The notes under the pieces: generated by a model
Database searches by the model: none
The model's input: only the letters and a program-made list of their open reading frames with translations
Told to the model about the DNA's origin: nothing
Translations under genes and position numbers: made by a program
Shown: positions 46,752 to 63,079 of the stretch, piece after piece
Position numbering within the stretch: the stretch's first letter is position 1
How the letters are laid out: each line of letters starts with the position of its first letter
Assembly: GCF_900240405.1 (NCBI RefSeq)
Contig: NZ_OEQK01000001.1
Span: forward strand, 310,001 to 374,000
DNA: 64,000 bases
Direction: 5' to 3'
DNA from: Salirhabdus sp. Marseille-P4669
GTDB lineage: Bacteria > Bacillota > Bacilli > Bacillales > Alkalibacillaceae

Positions 46752-47306
46752 ATGATTACGTATATTCTAGGGGAATGGCTAACGTTATCGCTAATGGCAA
46801 TTGCGCTTGGGATGGACGCATTTTCAGTTAGTCTCGGAATGGGAATGCTGGAGGTCCGGTTGCGAAAAATTTTTACAATTGGGATTGTGATGGGTATTTT
46901 TCATATGGTAATGCCTTTCCTAGGAATCCTTCTTGGCAACATTTTATCGGAGAAATTCGGAACCTTCGCTGTCATAATGGGTGGGGTATTGCTCATCGTT
47001 TTAGGCATACAAATGTTTTTAGAGTCCTTCTCTAGTGATACAAATAATACAAAAATGGTCAAGGGATTTGGCTTACTATTTTTTGCCTTTACTGTTAGTT
47101 TAGATAGCTTCTCGGTCGGATTAAGTCTTGGCATGTTTGGGGTACATACCATTGTTGCTCTATTACTATTTGGCGGCGCCTGCACAGCGTTAACATGGTT
47201 AGGGTTTTTACTCGCGAGAAAGGTGAGCGGGGTGTTAGGGCCCTACAGCGAAATCCTTGGGGGAGCAATATTGTGTGCTTTTGGGTTGTATTTGTTATTT
47301 GTTTGA
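46752..47306 (+). CDS. mntP: Manganese efflux pump MntP (YwlD)
   Basis: Six-segment membrane exporter of Mn2+ (184 residues) made of two three-helix repeats. The conserved acidic residues are in MDAFSVSLGMGM (first repeat) and SLDSFSVGLSLGM (second repeat). GAGGGGG lies seven bases before the ATG but is sequestered in a hairpin. In the same position as B. subtilis ywlD. Array E follows directly. Confidence 0.92.
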   Translation: MITYILGEWLTLSLMAIALGMDAFSVSLGMGMLEVRLRKIFTIGIVMGIFHMVMPFLGILLGNILSEKFGTFAVIMGGVLLIVLGIQMFLESFSSDTNNTKMVKGFGLLFFAFTVSLDSFSVGLSLGMFGVHTIVALLLFGGACTALTWLGFLLARKVSGVLGPYSEILGGAILCAFGLYLLFV

Positions 47307-47349
47307 TAGGACCGCTCTTTCTTTGGAAGGAGAGGTTTTTTTGTGGGGT

Positions 47350-47605
47350 GCGGGGTGGAATTCGGACAGTCCATGGGGCGGAAATCAAGAGTTGCGGTGC
47401 GGAAATCAAGAGTTGCGGTGCGGAAATCAACAGTGCATGGGTTTAATTCAACAGTTGCGGAGCAGAATTCAACAGCACATCAGATTAATTCAACAATAAA
47501 TCTCCATAAATCAGCAACATATCAACATAATTCCACAACAAAGCGAAAGAATTCAGCCAAATCCCGGGATGATTCCACAACTAAGTAAAATAATTCACAA
47601 AATGT
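47350..47605. repeat. 21-bp phased repeat array E
   Basis: Eleven units with core at 47384, 47405, 47426, 47447, 47468, 47489, 47510, 47531, 47552, 47573 and 47594, all exactly 21 bp apart. Another GGTGGAATTC lies at the left edge (47354). Two neighbouring units are identical (GCGGAAATCAAGAGTTGCGG), so this part is recently duplicated. The left flank is G-rich and the right flank C-rich with ATTCCACAAC units. No supported gene lies between mntP and ywlE. Confidence 0.92.
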
Positions 47606-47709
47606 ACATCCAGAACCATCCTCCAACTACCGCCATTCCATTGTTCAAGCCTATTTGCATATGATATAGTTTCATTAGAATATCAAGACTTGAATGGAGG
47701 TTTTCTTAG

Positions 47710-48309
47710 ATGAAAAGAGTCTTGTTTGTTTGTACTGGTAATACGTGCAGAAGTCCGATGGCGGAAGCGATTTTAAAATCGAGATCACAGGATATAGAAG
47801 TGCAATCTGCTGGATTATATGCAGGATTTGGTCAGCCAGCCTCGAGTGGTACGAAGCAGGTGCTGACGGAGAAGGGAATCCCATGTCAGCACCAATCTCA
47901 GCCGGTTACACCGGAATTGATTCAGTGGGCGGATTTGATTTTAACGATGACGGTCGACCATAAACAGGCGCTTCATATGCAATTTCCGGATCGTGTGGAT
48001 AAAATTCAAACCTTGAAGGAGTATGTGGATGAAGAGCAGCAAAAGATCTGGAATGACGTAAAGAAAGGGTATTCCCTACTAGAAGAGAAGCGTGCACAAT
48101 TGTCTGCTCAAGGAATGGCGCCACTGCAAATAGAAAAGGATTTACAGAAAGATATAAATACATTACGAAACCTAGAAAAACAGCTTGCAAATGTTAATAT
48201 TTCCGATCCATTTGGCGGAAATGTGGACATTTATCGAAAAACCTTTAAAGAAGTCGAAAAATATATTGAACTCTTGTTAGAAAAATTAGACAATAAGCAT
48301 ATAGGATAG
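47710..48309 (+). CDS. ywlE: Protein-arginine phosphatase YwlE with an internal insertion
   Basis: Low-molecular-weight tyrosine-phosphatase-fold enzyme that removes phosphate from phosphoarginine placed by McsB. The active loop [13 protein letters not shown] has the nucleophile Cys9 and the Thr that selects phosphoarginine. The general acid is Asp in [11 protein letters not shown]. At 199 residues it is about 50 longer than B. subtilis YwlE (150). The extra length is a charged, coiled-coil-like stretch (about residues 112-158, around [20 protein letters not shown]) just before the acid loop. TGGAGG precedes the ATG. Confidence 0.9.
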   Translation: MKRVLFVCTGNTCRSPMAEAILKSRSQDIEVQSAGLYAGFGQPASSGTKQVLTEKGIPCQHQSQPVTPELIQWADLILTMTVDHKQALHMQFPDRVDKIQTLKEYVDEEQQKIWNDVKKGYSLLEEKRAQLSAQGMAPLQIEKDLQKDINTLRNLEKQLANVNISDPFGGNVDIYRKTFKEVEKYIELLLEKLDNKHIG

Positions 48310-48329
48310 ATTTTTCTGGGGGGAAAAAG

Positions 48330-49625
48330 ATGAAGCAGAAGCATCGGTTTAGTTTACGTATAAAATTAGTCGTATTTACTACCGTATTAGCTTTAATAAC
48401 GTATGGAACAAGTGCTGTCTTTATTTATGTTTTAAATGATGAATTAAGAAATTTTGTTGGGTTGTCACAAGAAGTGTTTACCATTGTGACATTGGTATTA
48501 GGGATTATTTGGTCAGGGATTTTGGCTTATTTTGCAGCAGGATTCATTACGAAGCCACTGCTTAAGCTAAAGGATGCAGCTACACAAGCAGCACAGGGAG
48601 ATATTTCTGAGGATGTAGAGGTTTCGAGATCCGATGATGAAATTCGTGCTTTAGGCCTAGCGTTTAATACAATGCTAGCAAATCTCCGTGGTATAATTAC
48701 AAACATAGAGAAAAATTTCGATGAAACCAATCATTCGGTAGAAACGATAAAACAGGCTGCAACAGATGCAGAAGAGCAAGCCAATGCGATTGGTCAAACG
48801 ATTGAAGAAATAGCATCAGGTGCGGAGACTTCCTCCTCATCTATTTTGCAAACAGCAGAAGCCGTAGAGGAATCGACCAGACTTGCGGGGGAAGTGCAAG
48901 AAAAAGCAAAGCATTCCTTCCGTCTATCTGAAGAAATGCTTGAGACATTAACCCAATCGAAGGTCATTATAAAAAGCTTAGTGGAAAGTGTACAAAACGT
49001 ATCCAAAGAGCAGGAAAACAGTTTAACGGATGTAGAACGTCTAGAGAAAAATGCAACAGAAGTAGAAGCAATCATTTCACTAGTTGGGGAAATTGCTGAG
49101 CAAACGAACCTACTTGCCTTAAATGCATCCATTGAAGCGGCTAGAGCTGGGGAGCATGGTCGTGGCTTTGCGGTTGTTGCCGAGGAGGTTCGTAAACTAG
49201 CGGACCAAAGTGCAACAGCTGTACAAGGTATTGGGGAGCTTATTTCAACGATGCAAGAGGTTGTAAAGCAGGTGGTGAAACGAATTCAAGAGCAGGTGGA
49301 ATATGCCCGTCAAGAAGCAGAAAAAGGCGAGCAGTCCAATGTTGCTATTGAAAAGGTTTCGACATCTGTTAATGAAGTAGTTGATGCAGTTGCTCAAATT
49401 TCAGAGTTGATGAACCAACAGCTTCGAACAATGGAAGAGACGCAGAAACAATCCCAAGAAGTGGCGGCTATTTCGGAGGAAACAACAGCGGGAACAGAAG
49501 AGGTCAGTGCATCCATTCAACAACAGAACGCTGTTATACAAGACATTAGTAAGATTGCGGTACAATTAGAAGGGCAAGCTCAAAATCTGAAAAAGCATAT
49601 ACATCAATTTAATATCGAAAAGTAA
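48330..49625 (+). CDS. Methyl-accepting chemotaxis protein without an external sensor domain
   Basis: A 431-residue transducer. Two membrane segments (about residues 11-33 and 44-66) are separated by only some 15-20 residues, so there is no extracellular ligand domain. A HAMP domain ([19 protein letters not shown]) follows, then a long helical signalling domain with the tip [20 protein letters not shown]. It probably senses through the membrane or a partner. It lies between ywlE and rpiB, where B. subtilis has no such gene. GGGGGG precedes the ATG. Confidence 0.92.
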   Translation: MKQKHRFSLRIKLVVFTTVLALITYGTSAVFIYVLNDELRNFVGLSQEVFTIVTLVLGIIWSGILAYFAAGFITKPLLKLKDAATQAAQGDISEDVEVSRSDDEIRALGLAFNTMLANLRGIITNIEKNFDETNHSVETIKQAATDAEEQANAIGQTIEEIASGAETSSSSILQTAEAVEESTRLAGEVQEKAKHSFRLSEEMLETLTQSKVIIKSLVESVQNVSKEQENSLTDVERLEKNATEVEAIISLVGEIAEQTNLLALNASIEAARAGEHGRGFAVVAEEVRKLADQSATAVQGIGELISTMQEVVKQVVKRIQEQVEYARQEAEKGEQSNVAIEKVSTSVNEVVDAVAQISELMNQQLRTMEETQKQSQEVAAISEETTAGTEEVSASIQQQNAVIQDISKIAVQLEGQAQNLKKHIHQFNIEK

Positions 49626-49665
49626 CATATACTATAAGTAGCAAGGAAAAAGGTGGTTACACACA

Positions 49666-50115
49666 ATGAGAATTGTACTTTCATCCGATCATGGTGGCGT
49701 GAATTTACGCCGTGAGATAAGTCAGTTGTTAACAGATATGAATATCGAGCATGTAGATATGGGCTGTAATTGTGAGGGCTCTGTGGATTACCCTGATTAC
49801 GGGATTCCTGCTGCAGAAAAAGTGGCAAGTGGAGAATTTGATCTTGGCATTTTGATTTGTGGAACTGGAATTGGAATGTCGATTTCAGCGAACAAAGTAA
49901 AAGGGATTCGTTGTGCCTTAGTGCATGATGTGTTTAGTGCAAAAATGACAAAGGCCCATAATGATGCCAATATGATTGCAATGGGTGAGCGTGTGATTGG
50001 CCCAGGTCTTGCGGTTGAAATTGTAAAGGCATGGTTAGGCTCTGAATTTGAGGGTGGACGCCACGCAAACCGAATTGGCAAAATTGCAGAGTATGAAGGC
50101 AAAAGTAACTTATAA
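49666..50115 (+). CDS. rpiB: Ribose-5-phosphate isomerase B
   Basis: Pentose phosphate isomerase of the RpiB/LacAB family, 149 residues as in B. subtilis YwlF. The phosphate and ring-opening residues are in LSSDHGGVNLR, GTGIGMSISANK (active Cys just before, LICGTG) and DANMIAMGERV. AAAGGTGG precedes the ATG. It is followed 18 bp later by ywlG. Confidence 0.94.
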   Translation: MRIVLSSDHGGVNLRREISQLLTDMNIEHVDMGCNCEGSVDYPDYGIPAAEKVASGEFDLGILICGTGIGMSISANKVKGIRCALVHDVFSAKMTKAHNDANMIAMGERVIGPGLAVEIVKAWLGSEFEGGRHANRIGKIAEYEGKSNL

Positions 50116-50133
50116 ACCTAAGGTGTGATGAAC

Positions 50134-50715
50134 ATGGCTAACATACCATTAGAGGATATCCAAAACGACGTGGACACAATTGTAAGTGAGTGGATCGACC
50201 TTGGATTGTTAAAGCGAGGGGAGCTATTTGTTATTGGGTGCTCCACGAGTGAAGTTGCAGGGGAACGAATTGGTACATCGGGAAATAAGCAAATTGCTAA
50301 GGAGCTCTTTACCTCTTTTCGTAAATTAGAAGAGAAGACAGGTGTATCCTTAGCATTTCAGTGCTGCGAGCATTTGAATCGTGCTTTAGTCGTTTCTGAA
50401 GACGTACTAGAGAGATTTCGATTAACAGAGGTTTCGGCAATTCCTGTTCCAGGCGCAGGGGGCTCGATGGCTGCGTATGCATTTCAACAGATGCAGGATG
50501 CAGTGCTTGTAGAATCAATCCAAGCCCATGCAGGTATGGATATTGGCGATACGTTTATCGGGATGCACTTGAAGCCAGTTGTAGTACCAATCCGATTGAG
50601 GCAAAAAAACATTGGTGCTGCACATGTAACATTTGCCAGAACAAGACCGAAGCTTATCGGTGGAGAACGTGCTGTATACAGTAAGGACCAAGCGAAAAGC
50701 ATGCTATGTGATTAA
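50134..50715 (+). CDS. ywlG: UPF0340 family protein YwlG
   Basis: A 193-residue conserved protein of unknown function (UPF0340/TIGR01440). I choose ATG 50134 because AAGGTG lies eight bases before it; GTG 50125 and ATG 50128 overlap that site. Family sequence includes [17 protein letters not shown] and [19 protein letters not shown]. It sits between rpiB and glyA as in B. subtilis and is probably co-transcribed with rpiB. Confidence 0.88.
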   Translation: MANIPLEDIQNDVDTIVSEWIDLGLLKRGELFVIGCSTSEVAGERIGTSGNKQIAKELFTSFRKLEEKTGVSLAFQCCEHLNRALVVSEDVLERFRLTEVSAIPVPGAGGSMAAYAFQQMQDAVLVESIQAHAGMDIGDTFIGMHLKPVVVPIRLRQKNIGAAHVTFARTRPKLIGGERAVYSKDQAKSMLCD

Positions 50716-50768
50716 ACATCCCCTTACTGATTCATATAGAATTTTCAAAAGGTGAAGGAGGAGAAAGA

Positions 50769-52007
50769 ATGGACCATTTAAAAGCGAAAGACCCAGAAAT
50801 TTTTGCGGCAATTGAAAAGGAAAGAAAACGTCAGCAGGATAAGATTGAGTTAATTGCATCGGAAAACTTTGTATCGGAGGCAGTGATGGAAGCTGCTGGC
50901 TCTGTCATGACAAATAAATATGCAGAAGGGTATCCGCATCGTCGTTATTATGGCGGCTGTGAGTATGTAGACATTGCGGAAGACTTAGCGAGAGATCGTG
51001 CGAAAAAGCTTTTTAACGCAGACCATGCGAATGTTCAACCCCATTCTGGTGCCCAAGCAAATATGGCGGTATATTTTACGGTTCTAGAGCCTGGTGATAC
51101 CGTTTTAGGTATGAATTTAAGCCATGGGGGACATTTAACACATGGTAGCCCGGTGAATTTCAGTGGTAAATTATATAACTTCGAGGAATATGGTGTAGAT
51201 AAAGATTCGGAGCAAATCGATTATGACGCGGTGTTGCAAAAAGCGAAGGAAGTAAAACCGAAGTTAATTGTTGCAGGAGCTAGTGCATATCCTCGTGTTA
51301 TTGATTTCGCGAAGTTCCGTGAGATTGCAGATGAGGTAGGCGCCTATTTAATGGTGGATATGGCGCATATTGCTGGACTTGTCGCAACAGGTCTACATCC
51401 GAATCCTGTACCATATGCAGATTTTGTAACAACAACGACTCATAAAACATTACGTGGTCCTCGTGGAGGCATGGTGCTTTGCAAAGAGGAGTTTGCAAAG
51501 AAGCTTGATAAATCTGTATTCCCAGGATTGCAAGGTGGTCCATTAATGCACATTATTGCTGCGAAGGCAGTTGCTTTTAAAGAAGCGCTAGAGGAGAGCT
51601 TTTCTACATATACGAAGCAAATTGTCGACAATGCAAAACGTTTAGGTGAAGCTTTAACGAAAGAGGGCGTACGTCTTGTTTCAGGTGGAACAGACAATCA
51701 CTTATTACTATTAGATTTGCGTGAGCTTGGTCTTACTGGAAAAGTTGCAGAAAAGGCATTAGATGATGTAGGAATTACGACGAATAAAAACACAATTCCA
51801 TTTGATCCAGAAAGTCCATTTATTACAAGTGGTATTCGTGTCGGCACTGCAGCTGTTACAACACGTGGCTTTGGTTTAGAGGATATGGATGAAATTGCAT
51901 CCATCATTTCCTTTACATTGAACAATCATGAAGACGAAGCAAAGCTAGAAGAAGCGAAAAAGCGTGTATTAGCACTTACAGAAAAATATCCATTATATGC
52001 AAATTAA
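50769..52007 (+). CDS. glyA: Serine hydroxymethyltransferase
   Basis: PLP enzyme interconverting serine plus tetrahydrofolate and glycine plus methylene-tetrahydrofolate. 412 residues. The PLP lysine is in [14 protein letters not shown] (about residue 226). [12 protein letters not shown] and [13 protein letters not shown] are typical. AAGGAGGA precedes the ATG. No purine or glycine riboswitch is visible in the 53-bp gap upstream. Confidence 0.97.
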   Translation: MDHLKAKDPEIFAAIEKERKRQQDKIELIASENFVSEAVMEAAGSVMTNKYAEGYPHRRYYGGCEYVDIAEDLARDRAKKLFNADHANVQPHSGAQANMAVYFTVLEPGDTVLGMNLSHGGHLTHGSPVNFSGKLYNFEEYGVDKDSEQIDYDAVLQKAKEVKPKLIVAGASAYPRVIDFAKFREIADEVGAYLMVDMAHIAGLVATGLHPNPVPYADFVTTTTHKTLRGPRGGMVLCKEEFAKKLDKSVFPGLQGGPLMHIIAAKAVAFKEALEESFSTYTKQIVDNAKRLGEALTKEGVRLVSGGTDNHLLLLDLRELGLTGKVAEKALDDVGITTNKNTIPFDPESPFITSGIRVGTAAVTTRGFGLEDMDEIASIISFTLNNHEDEAKLEEAKKRVLALTEKYPLYAN

Positions 52008-52009
52008 TA

Positions 52010-52054
52010 AAAAGGGTTGATTTGGTTTACGTTTCCAAATCAGCCCTTTTATTT
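52010..52054 (+). terminator. Intrinsic terminator after glyA
   Basis: Sixteen-base arms AAAAGGGTTGATTTGG / CCAAATCAGCCCTTTT with one G-U pair and a nine-base loop. Array F begins at its right edge. Confidence 0.92.
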
Positions 52055-52205
52055 GTGGAATTATTGGCCGATCTTGTTGAATAAAGCTCGAGTTTTATGG
52101 AATAATTCCGATTTACTGAGGAATTATTCACGAAAACGGTTGAATAAAGAGGTCATACTAAAGAATATAACCAATTTACATTGCATCATAATTTCCACAA
52201 CATCC
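52050..52205. repeat. 21-bp phased repeat array F
   Basis: Six units with GAAT at 52058, 52079, 52100, 52121, 52142 and 52163, all 21 bp apart, in an A/T-rich and decayed background. It starts with TGTGGAATTATTGG and ends with ATAATTTCCACAACATCC, its approximate reverse complement. The remaining sequence up to upp (52332) holds nothing I can identify. Confidence 0.8.
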
Positions 52206-52331
52206 AAAATAGAAATCGAAAAATATCATCTATCTAGTTGAAACCACACGGTCTTTTTTAGTACAATTTTAAAGATGTCGAAAAAAGTTACAATTTGTTC
52301 GTTAATAAAATAATAAAGGAGTGTTTTGCCC

Positions 52332-52961
52332 ATGGGAAAAGTGTACGTATTTGATCATCCATTAATTCAACACAAACTAACATACATAAGAGATAAAAGT
52401 ACAGGAACGAAAGAGTTTCGGGAATTAGTTGATGAAGTGGCAACATTAATGGCTTTTGAGATTACAAGAGACCTTCCTTTGCAAGATGTGGAAATTGATA
52501 CGCCTGTATCCACTGCAAAAGCGAAAGTGTTGGCTGGTAAGAAGCTAGGCCTCATTCCGATTTTACGTGCAGGGCTTGGGATGACAGAGGGAATTTTGAA
52601 GCTTATTCCTGCTGCTAAGGTGGGACACGTTGGATTATATCGTGACCCAGAAACCTTGCAACCGGTTGAGTACTATGTAAAGCTTCCATCCGATATTGAA
52701 GAGCGTGAATTAATTGTCATCGATCCAATGCTCGCAACTGGCGGGTCTGCAAATGTTGCAATAGAAGCATTGAAAAAACGTGGAGCAAAACAAATTCGTT
52801 TAATGTGCTTAATTGCTGCGCCTGAGGGTGTTGAAGCAGTGCAAGAAGCACATCCAGATGTAGATATTTATTTAGCTGCTAAGGACGAAAAGCTAAATGA
52901 AAAAGGATATATCGTACCAGGTCTAGGGGACGCAGGAGATAGACTGTATGGTACGAAGTAG
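52332..52961 (+). CDS. upp: Uracil phosphoribosyltransferase
   Basis: Salvage of uracil to UMP with PRPP. From ATG 52332 it is 209 residues as in B. subtilis; a TTG two codons earlier is closer than ideal to AAAGGAG. The PRPP loop is [15 protein letters not shown] and the uracil-binding C terminus is [18 protein letters not shown]. No PyrR-binding leader is visible. Confidence 0.96.
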   Translation: MGKVYVFDHPLIQHKLTYIRDKSTGTKEFRELVDEVATLMAFEITRDLPLQDVEIDTPVSTAKAKVLAGKKLGLIPILRAGLGMTEGILKLIPAAKVGHVGLYRDPETLQPVEYYVKLPSDIEERELIVIDPMLATGGSANVAIEALKKRGAKQIRLMCLIAAPEGVEAVQEAHPDVDIYLAAKDEKLNEKGYIVPGLGDAGDRLYGTK

Positions 52962-52962
52962 G

Positions 52963-52990
52963 CAGATCTCAATTTGAGGTCTGTTTTTTT
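52963..52990 (+). terminator. Intrinsic terminator after upp
   Basis: CAGATCTCA / TGAGGTCTG (one G-U pair) with a three-base loop and seven T. Confidence 0.88.
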
Positions 52991-53014
52991 GTGTTTTGGG
53001 AGGGGGATTGTGGA

Positions 53015-53335
53015 TTTTTGTAGGTGGAATTTAATTGTGGTGTGTGGTAATTCAAGGGGGGATTGTGTTTATCATGCAATATGTCGGGTTAATTTGTCAA
53101 AATAGGTGAGGAATCATCCAATGGAGCGCGCTGATTCCGGGGTTAGCGTGGATAATCATCCAATGGAGCGCGCTGATTCTGGGGTGAGATGAATGAATCC
53201 TTCAATAGGCTGGGTTAATTCGGCAAAATAGGTGGATAATCCTCCAAAATCCACTTCGAATTCAACAAAATCATAAAATAATCCTACAACAGACCGTAAC
53301 AATCCTCCAACCAGCACCATAAATCCCTAAAAATA
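53015..53335. repeat. 21-bp phased repeat array G
   Basis: Fourteen units with the AATTC/AATC core at 53051, 53072, 53093, 53114 and on to 53324, exactly 21 bp apart throughout. A nearly identical 24-base stretch around ATCCAATGGAGCGCGCTGAT recurs 42 bp apart (53113 and 53155). The left flank is G-rich with GGTGGAATTT; the right units are AATCCTCCAACC type and C-rich. It lies between upp and the protease gene. Confidence 0.9.
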
Positions 53336-53414
53336 AACCAATCTCTCAACCTACCCATGCATAAAATTACCAACTCCCGCAAAGAATAAAAGAAAAAAAT
53401 AGGGGAAATGCCGA

Positions 53415-55586
53415 ATGAAACGAATAGCTTACCTGATTATTATGGTTTGTTTGTTTATGTCACTTGTAACGCTACCTCTTCAACCAGTGCATGGGCAGCT
53501 TCAAGAGGACGTTTCGATTATTGTGGAAGTAGAAGGGGATCCATATGAGTGGAAGGAGTATATTGAGGATTACCACCCGTTTGTGGAGGTGGTGCAAGTT
53601 TATGACACATTGCTAAATGCGATTGCGCTTAAAGGAAAAATGAAGGACTTGAACGATATTGAGAAAGAGGATTTTATTCGGACGAGTCATCCTGTACGGG
53701 CATATGAGGTTCCGACAATGACGAGTGAAAAGGCGAATCAGATAAAAGCGCCGGAAAGAAAGACAGATTCGAAGTATACGGGGAAAGGTGTGAAGGTGGC
53801 GGTGATTGATACAGGGATTGACCATGAGCATCCAGACCTAGAAACGAATTATAAGGGTGGTTATGATGTGGTTGATTTTGATGAGGACCCAATGGAAACA
53901 TTGCCAGAGCAAGGGATGCCAACACAGCACGGCACGCATGTTTCAGGAATTATTGCGGCCAATGGGGAAATGAAAGGTATTGCTCCAGATGCAGATATTT
54001 ATGTATATCGAGCACTTGGTCCAGGTGGCTTTGGATCTTCTGTTGGGATTGTTGCGGCTTTGGAAAAAGCGGTGGAGGATGGGATGGATATTGTAAATTT
54101 ATCCCTTGGTAGTACCATTAACAGTCCGGACTGGCCAACTAGTATTGCGGTGAACAAGGCGATTGAGATGGGGGTTGCGGTTGTGATTGCAAACGGGAAT
54201 GAAGGGCCGAATAATTGGACGGTGTCTTCCCCTGCAACGTCCGTGAAAGCATTATCTGTTGGGGCTTCCATTGAAAAAATTAAAGTACCTTATTTAACGG
54301 TTCCACTAGAGGATAAAAAAATTCCCCTCACTCCAATGTCTGGTTCTATGGATTGGAATCTAACGAGGGATTATAAAATGCTCGATGCCGGACTTGGAAA
54401 AGAGGAAATTGCGAACGCGCGTAACCGAATTGTAGTAATGGAGCGCGGTGAAATATCCTTTACCGAAAAAGCAATGCGGGCAGAGCAAGCAGGGGCAGAA
54501 GCGGTTATTATTTACAACAATGAGGCAGGTCCTCTTCAGGGGGGATTGGAGGTGCCGTTGTCGATTCCTGTCGCCAGCATATCCAAAGAGGACGGAGAAT
54601 GGTTAGTAGAGCAAATAGAAAAGGAGCGGTTTGTTTCAACTGAATACAAGGAGGTGAAAGAGAAGCTCGCCTCCTTTAGCTCAAAAGGACCGGTTGTTGC
54701 GAACTGGGATATTAAGCCGGAAATACTGGCTCCTGGCGTTCAAATTGCCTCAACGATTCCAGGGGGGACCTATCAAGAGTTTCAGGGAACGAGTATGGCG
54801 GCACCGTATGTAGCGGGTGTTCTTGCGCTTATAAAAGAAGCCCATCCAGATTGGGGACCGGAAAAAATGAAGGCAGCAGTGTTAAGTACGGGAAAGCCTA
54901 TCTTAAATGAAGAGGGGAACAAATACCTTCCAATTGAACAAGGGATGGGAGAAATACAGGTGGAGCAAGCGATAAACCCAGATGTATTAATTTATGGAAG
55001 CCGGCTTACCTTTGGAAAATTTACAGAGGACACCGAGGAAAAAAAGATGGACATCGTGATTGAAAATCGGACAAACAAAGAAAAGAAGTTTACCTTTGAT
55101 TATCCAAAGCACATACAAGGCTACCAGTGGGAGATACCGCAAACCTTTTATATTGGCCCAAAGGAAAAGAAGGCGATTACAGTAAAGCTAAAGGTGGATT
55201 CTGGTAAATTAGCGAAGGGGGTACACCAGGGCTGGTTAACATTATATAATGATAATAATCCAACATTTTTGCCATATCTCTTTGTAAACCAAACAGCTGA
55301 TTATCCAAAGATTGCCGGATTTGAGCTTGCGATAGAACCGTTCGATCAAGAAACATATCAATATAATATGTACTTGCCTGACGGTGCGGATAACATGTCT
55401 ATTGAATTATATGATCCAGATACCCTTCAGTATGTGAAAACAATAGAGGAGCAGGAAGATATTCAACCTGGTATGTTTAGTGGCAAAATAAAGCAGAGGA
55501 AAATGGAAGAAGGACAATATCTTGTTTTTGTCAAGATAGTAAATGGAGAAAATTACGATGCATTTGTGACAGATTTTCAAACTTAA
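53415..55586 (+). CDS. Secreted subtilisin-like serine protease, Vpr-like
   Basis: S8 endopeptidase of 723 residues with a cleavable signal peptide (residues 1 to about 27, ending VHG/Q). The catalytic triad is D132 (VIDTGIDHEHPD), H172 (QHGTHVSG) and S460 (GTSMAAPYVAG). A PA domain is inserted in the catalytic domain (about 330-410), and the C-terminal part (about 520-723) resembles the Fn3-like and later domains of B. subtilis Vpr (806 residues). It is likely extracellular. AGGGGAAA precedes the ATG. Convergence of position with vpr is not seen in B. subtilis, so no symbol is given. Confidence 0.9.
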   Translation: MKRIAYLIIMVCLFMSLVTLPLQPVHGQLQEDVSIIVEVEGDPYEWKEYIEDYHPFVEVVQVYDTLLNAIALKGKMKDLNDIEKEDFIRTSHPVRAYEVPTMTSEKANQIKAPERKTDSKYTGKGVKVAVIDTGIDHEHPDLETNYKGGYDVVDFDEDPMETLPEQGMPTQHGTHVSGIIAANGEMKGIAPDADIYVYRALGPGGFGSSVGIVAALEKAVEDGMDIVNLSLGSTINSPDWPTSIAVNKAIEMGVAVVIANGNEGPNNWTVSSPATSVKALSVGASIEKIKVPYLTVPLEDKKIPLTPMSGSMDWNLTRDYKMLDAGLGKEEIANARNRIVVMERGEISFTEKAMRAEQAGAEAVIIYNNEAGPLQGGLEVPLSIPVASISKEDGEWLVEQIEKERFVSTEYKEVKEKLASFSSKGPVVANWDIKPEILAPGVQIASTIPGGTYQEFQGTSMAAPYVAGVLALIKEAHPDWGPEKMKAAVLSTGKPILNEEGNKYLPIEQGMGEIQVEQAINPDVLIYGSRLTFGKFTEDTEEKKMDIVIENRTNKEKKFTFDYPKHIQGYQWEIPQTFYIGPKEKKAITVKLKVDSGKLAKGVHQGWLTLYNDNNPTFLPYLFVNQTADYPKIAGFELAIEPFDQETYQYNMYLPDGADNMSIELYDPDTLQYVKTIEEQEDIQPGMFSGKIKQRKMEEGQYLVFVKIVNGENYDAFVTDFQT

Positions 55587-55618
55587 TTTTCACTTTACAA
55601 ATTTCTCCTTCATATCGA

Positions 55619-55648
55619 TTGACAAAAGAAAAGATGCTATTGTATGCT
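55619..55648 (+). promoter_or_regulatory. Promoter of the atp operon
   Basis: TTGACA (55619-55624) with TATGCT (55643-55648) at 18 bp and a TG two bases before it. About 180 bp of leader follows, containing a perfect inverted repeat AAAATGAGA / TCTCATTTT at 55686-55709. Confidence 0.6.
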
Positions 55649-55828
55649 AATCTGGGTGTGTGGTAGGGCTTTCACTCAAATTTGTAAAATGAGAATTTTC
55701 TCTCATTTTCCGACAAATTTTCAACTTTTTCGTGAAATAATCTTCTATATCTGCGAAAATAGTAGTGAACCTACTCTCGTAAGGGGATAACTCTTACATA
55801 CAACTTCTTTTCTTAGGAGTTTTTAAAA

Positions 55829-56053
55829 TTGGGCAAAAAGGAAAATGAAAATCCGTTCCATGCAATTGCATTAACAAGTGCAATCGTCTCTCAGCTTGCC
55901 GGCTCCACACTAATCGGCATATTCCTTGGGAGATGGGTTGACCAAAAGCTATCTACGACTCCAGTATTCTTAATTATTGGTCTAATGATTGGATTAGCTT
56001 CGGGTGTTTATGGCACAATTTACTTAGTGAACAAGTTTACAGGAGACAAGTAG
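55829..56053 (+). CDS. atpZ: AtpZ, small membrane protein of the ATP synthase operon
   Basis: A 74-residue AtpZ/AtpI-family protein with two membrane segments (about 12-36 and 44-67). TTG start behind TAGGAG. It stands before atpI, as in Bacillus pseudofirmus, where AtpZ and AtpI were linked to Mg2+ uptake; B. subtilis has only atpI. The next gene starts one base after its stop, so the two are coupled. Confidence 0.85.
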   Translation: MGKKENENPFHAIALTSAIVSQLAGSTLIGIFLGRWVDQKLSTTPVFLIIGLMIGLASGVYGTIYLVNKFTGDK

Positions 56054-56054
56054 T

Positions 56055-57169
<1,115 letters not shown>

Positions 57170-57224
57170 TTTATATTTTTAAAATCTAATTAGGAATTAT
57201 TATATTTTTGAGGAGGAATTTTAA

Positions 57225-57437
<213 letters not shown>

Positions 57438-57490
57438 CGATTTTTACGTTCGAGGCGAAACGATTCATTTCGTAACGTTTTGAAAAACAT

Positions 57491-57533
57491 AATGGCGGAG
57501 TATAGAGTACTTAAAAACTTCGCCATTCCTTTT
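57491..57533 (+). terminator. Terminator-like hairpin inside the atp operon, between atpE and atpF
   Basis: AATGGCGGAGT (57491-57501) / ACTTCGCCATT (57517-57527), one G-U pair, 15-base loop, followed by CCTTTTATT. Partial termination or 3'-end protection here would raise c-subunit mRNA above the rest, matching the high c:a ratio of the ring. Confidence 0.7.
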
Positions 57534-57612
57534 ATTGTAGTTATATTTTTAGTTGTAAAATAAGCGAGCTACACGCCTAGAGGAATCAATTTAGCCTCTT
57601 ATGGATGTTTAG

Positions 57613-58700
<1,088 letters not shown>

Positions 58701-58709
58701 TAGGGGTGA

Positions 58710-60224
<1,515 letters not shown>

Positions 60225-60267
60225 TGGTTGATTTTAATAAAAAGCAAGCCCTATATAAAGGTGGTGA

Positions 60268-61137
<870 letters not shown>

Positions 61138-61147
61138 GATATTTTAG

Positions 61148-62584
<1,437 letters not shown>

Positions 62585-62597
62585 TGGGGAATCTTAA

Positions 62598-63017
<420 letters not shown>

Positions 63018-63023
63018 TTATGG

Positions 63024-63062
63024 AAAAATCCCCCTGCTTGTAAGAAGCAGGGGGATTTTTTT
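63024..63062 (+). terminator. Intrinsic terminator of the atp operon
   Basis: Perfect 16-bp stem AAAAATCCCCCTGCTT / AAGCAGGGGGATTTTT with a five-base loop and a run of T. Confidence 0.95.
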
Positions 63063-63079
63063 ATTTAAATGTACTTTCT

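Noticed and set aside
50716-50768. Riboswitch before glyA
   Set aside because: The gap is 53 bp and holds only a ribosome binding site region.
53613-54271. Antisense frames within the protease gene
   Set aside because: Shadow frames of a high-confidence coding sequence with no independent support.
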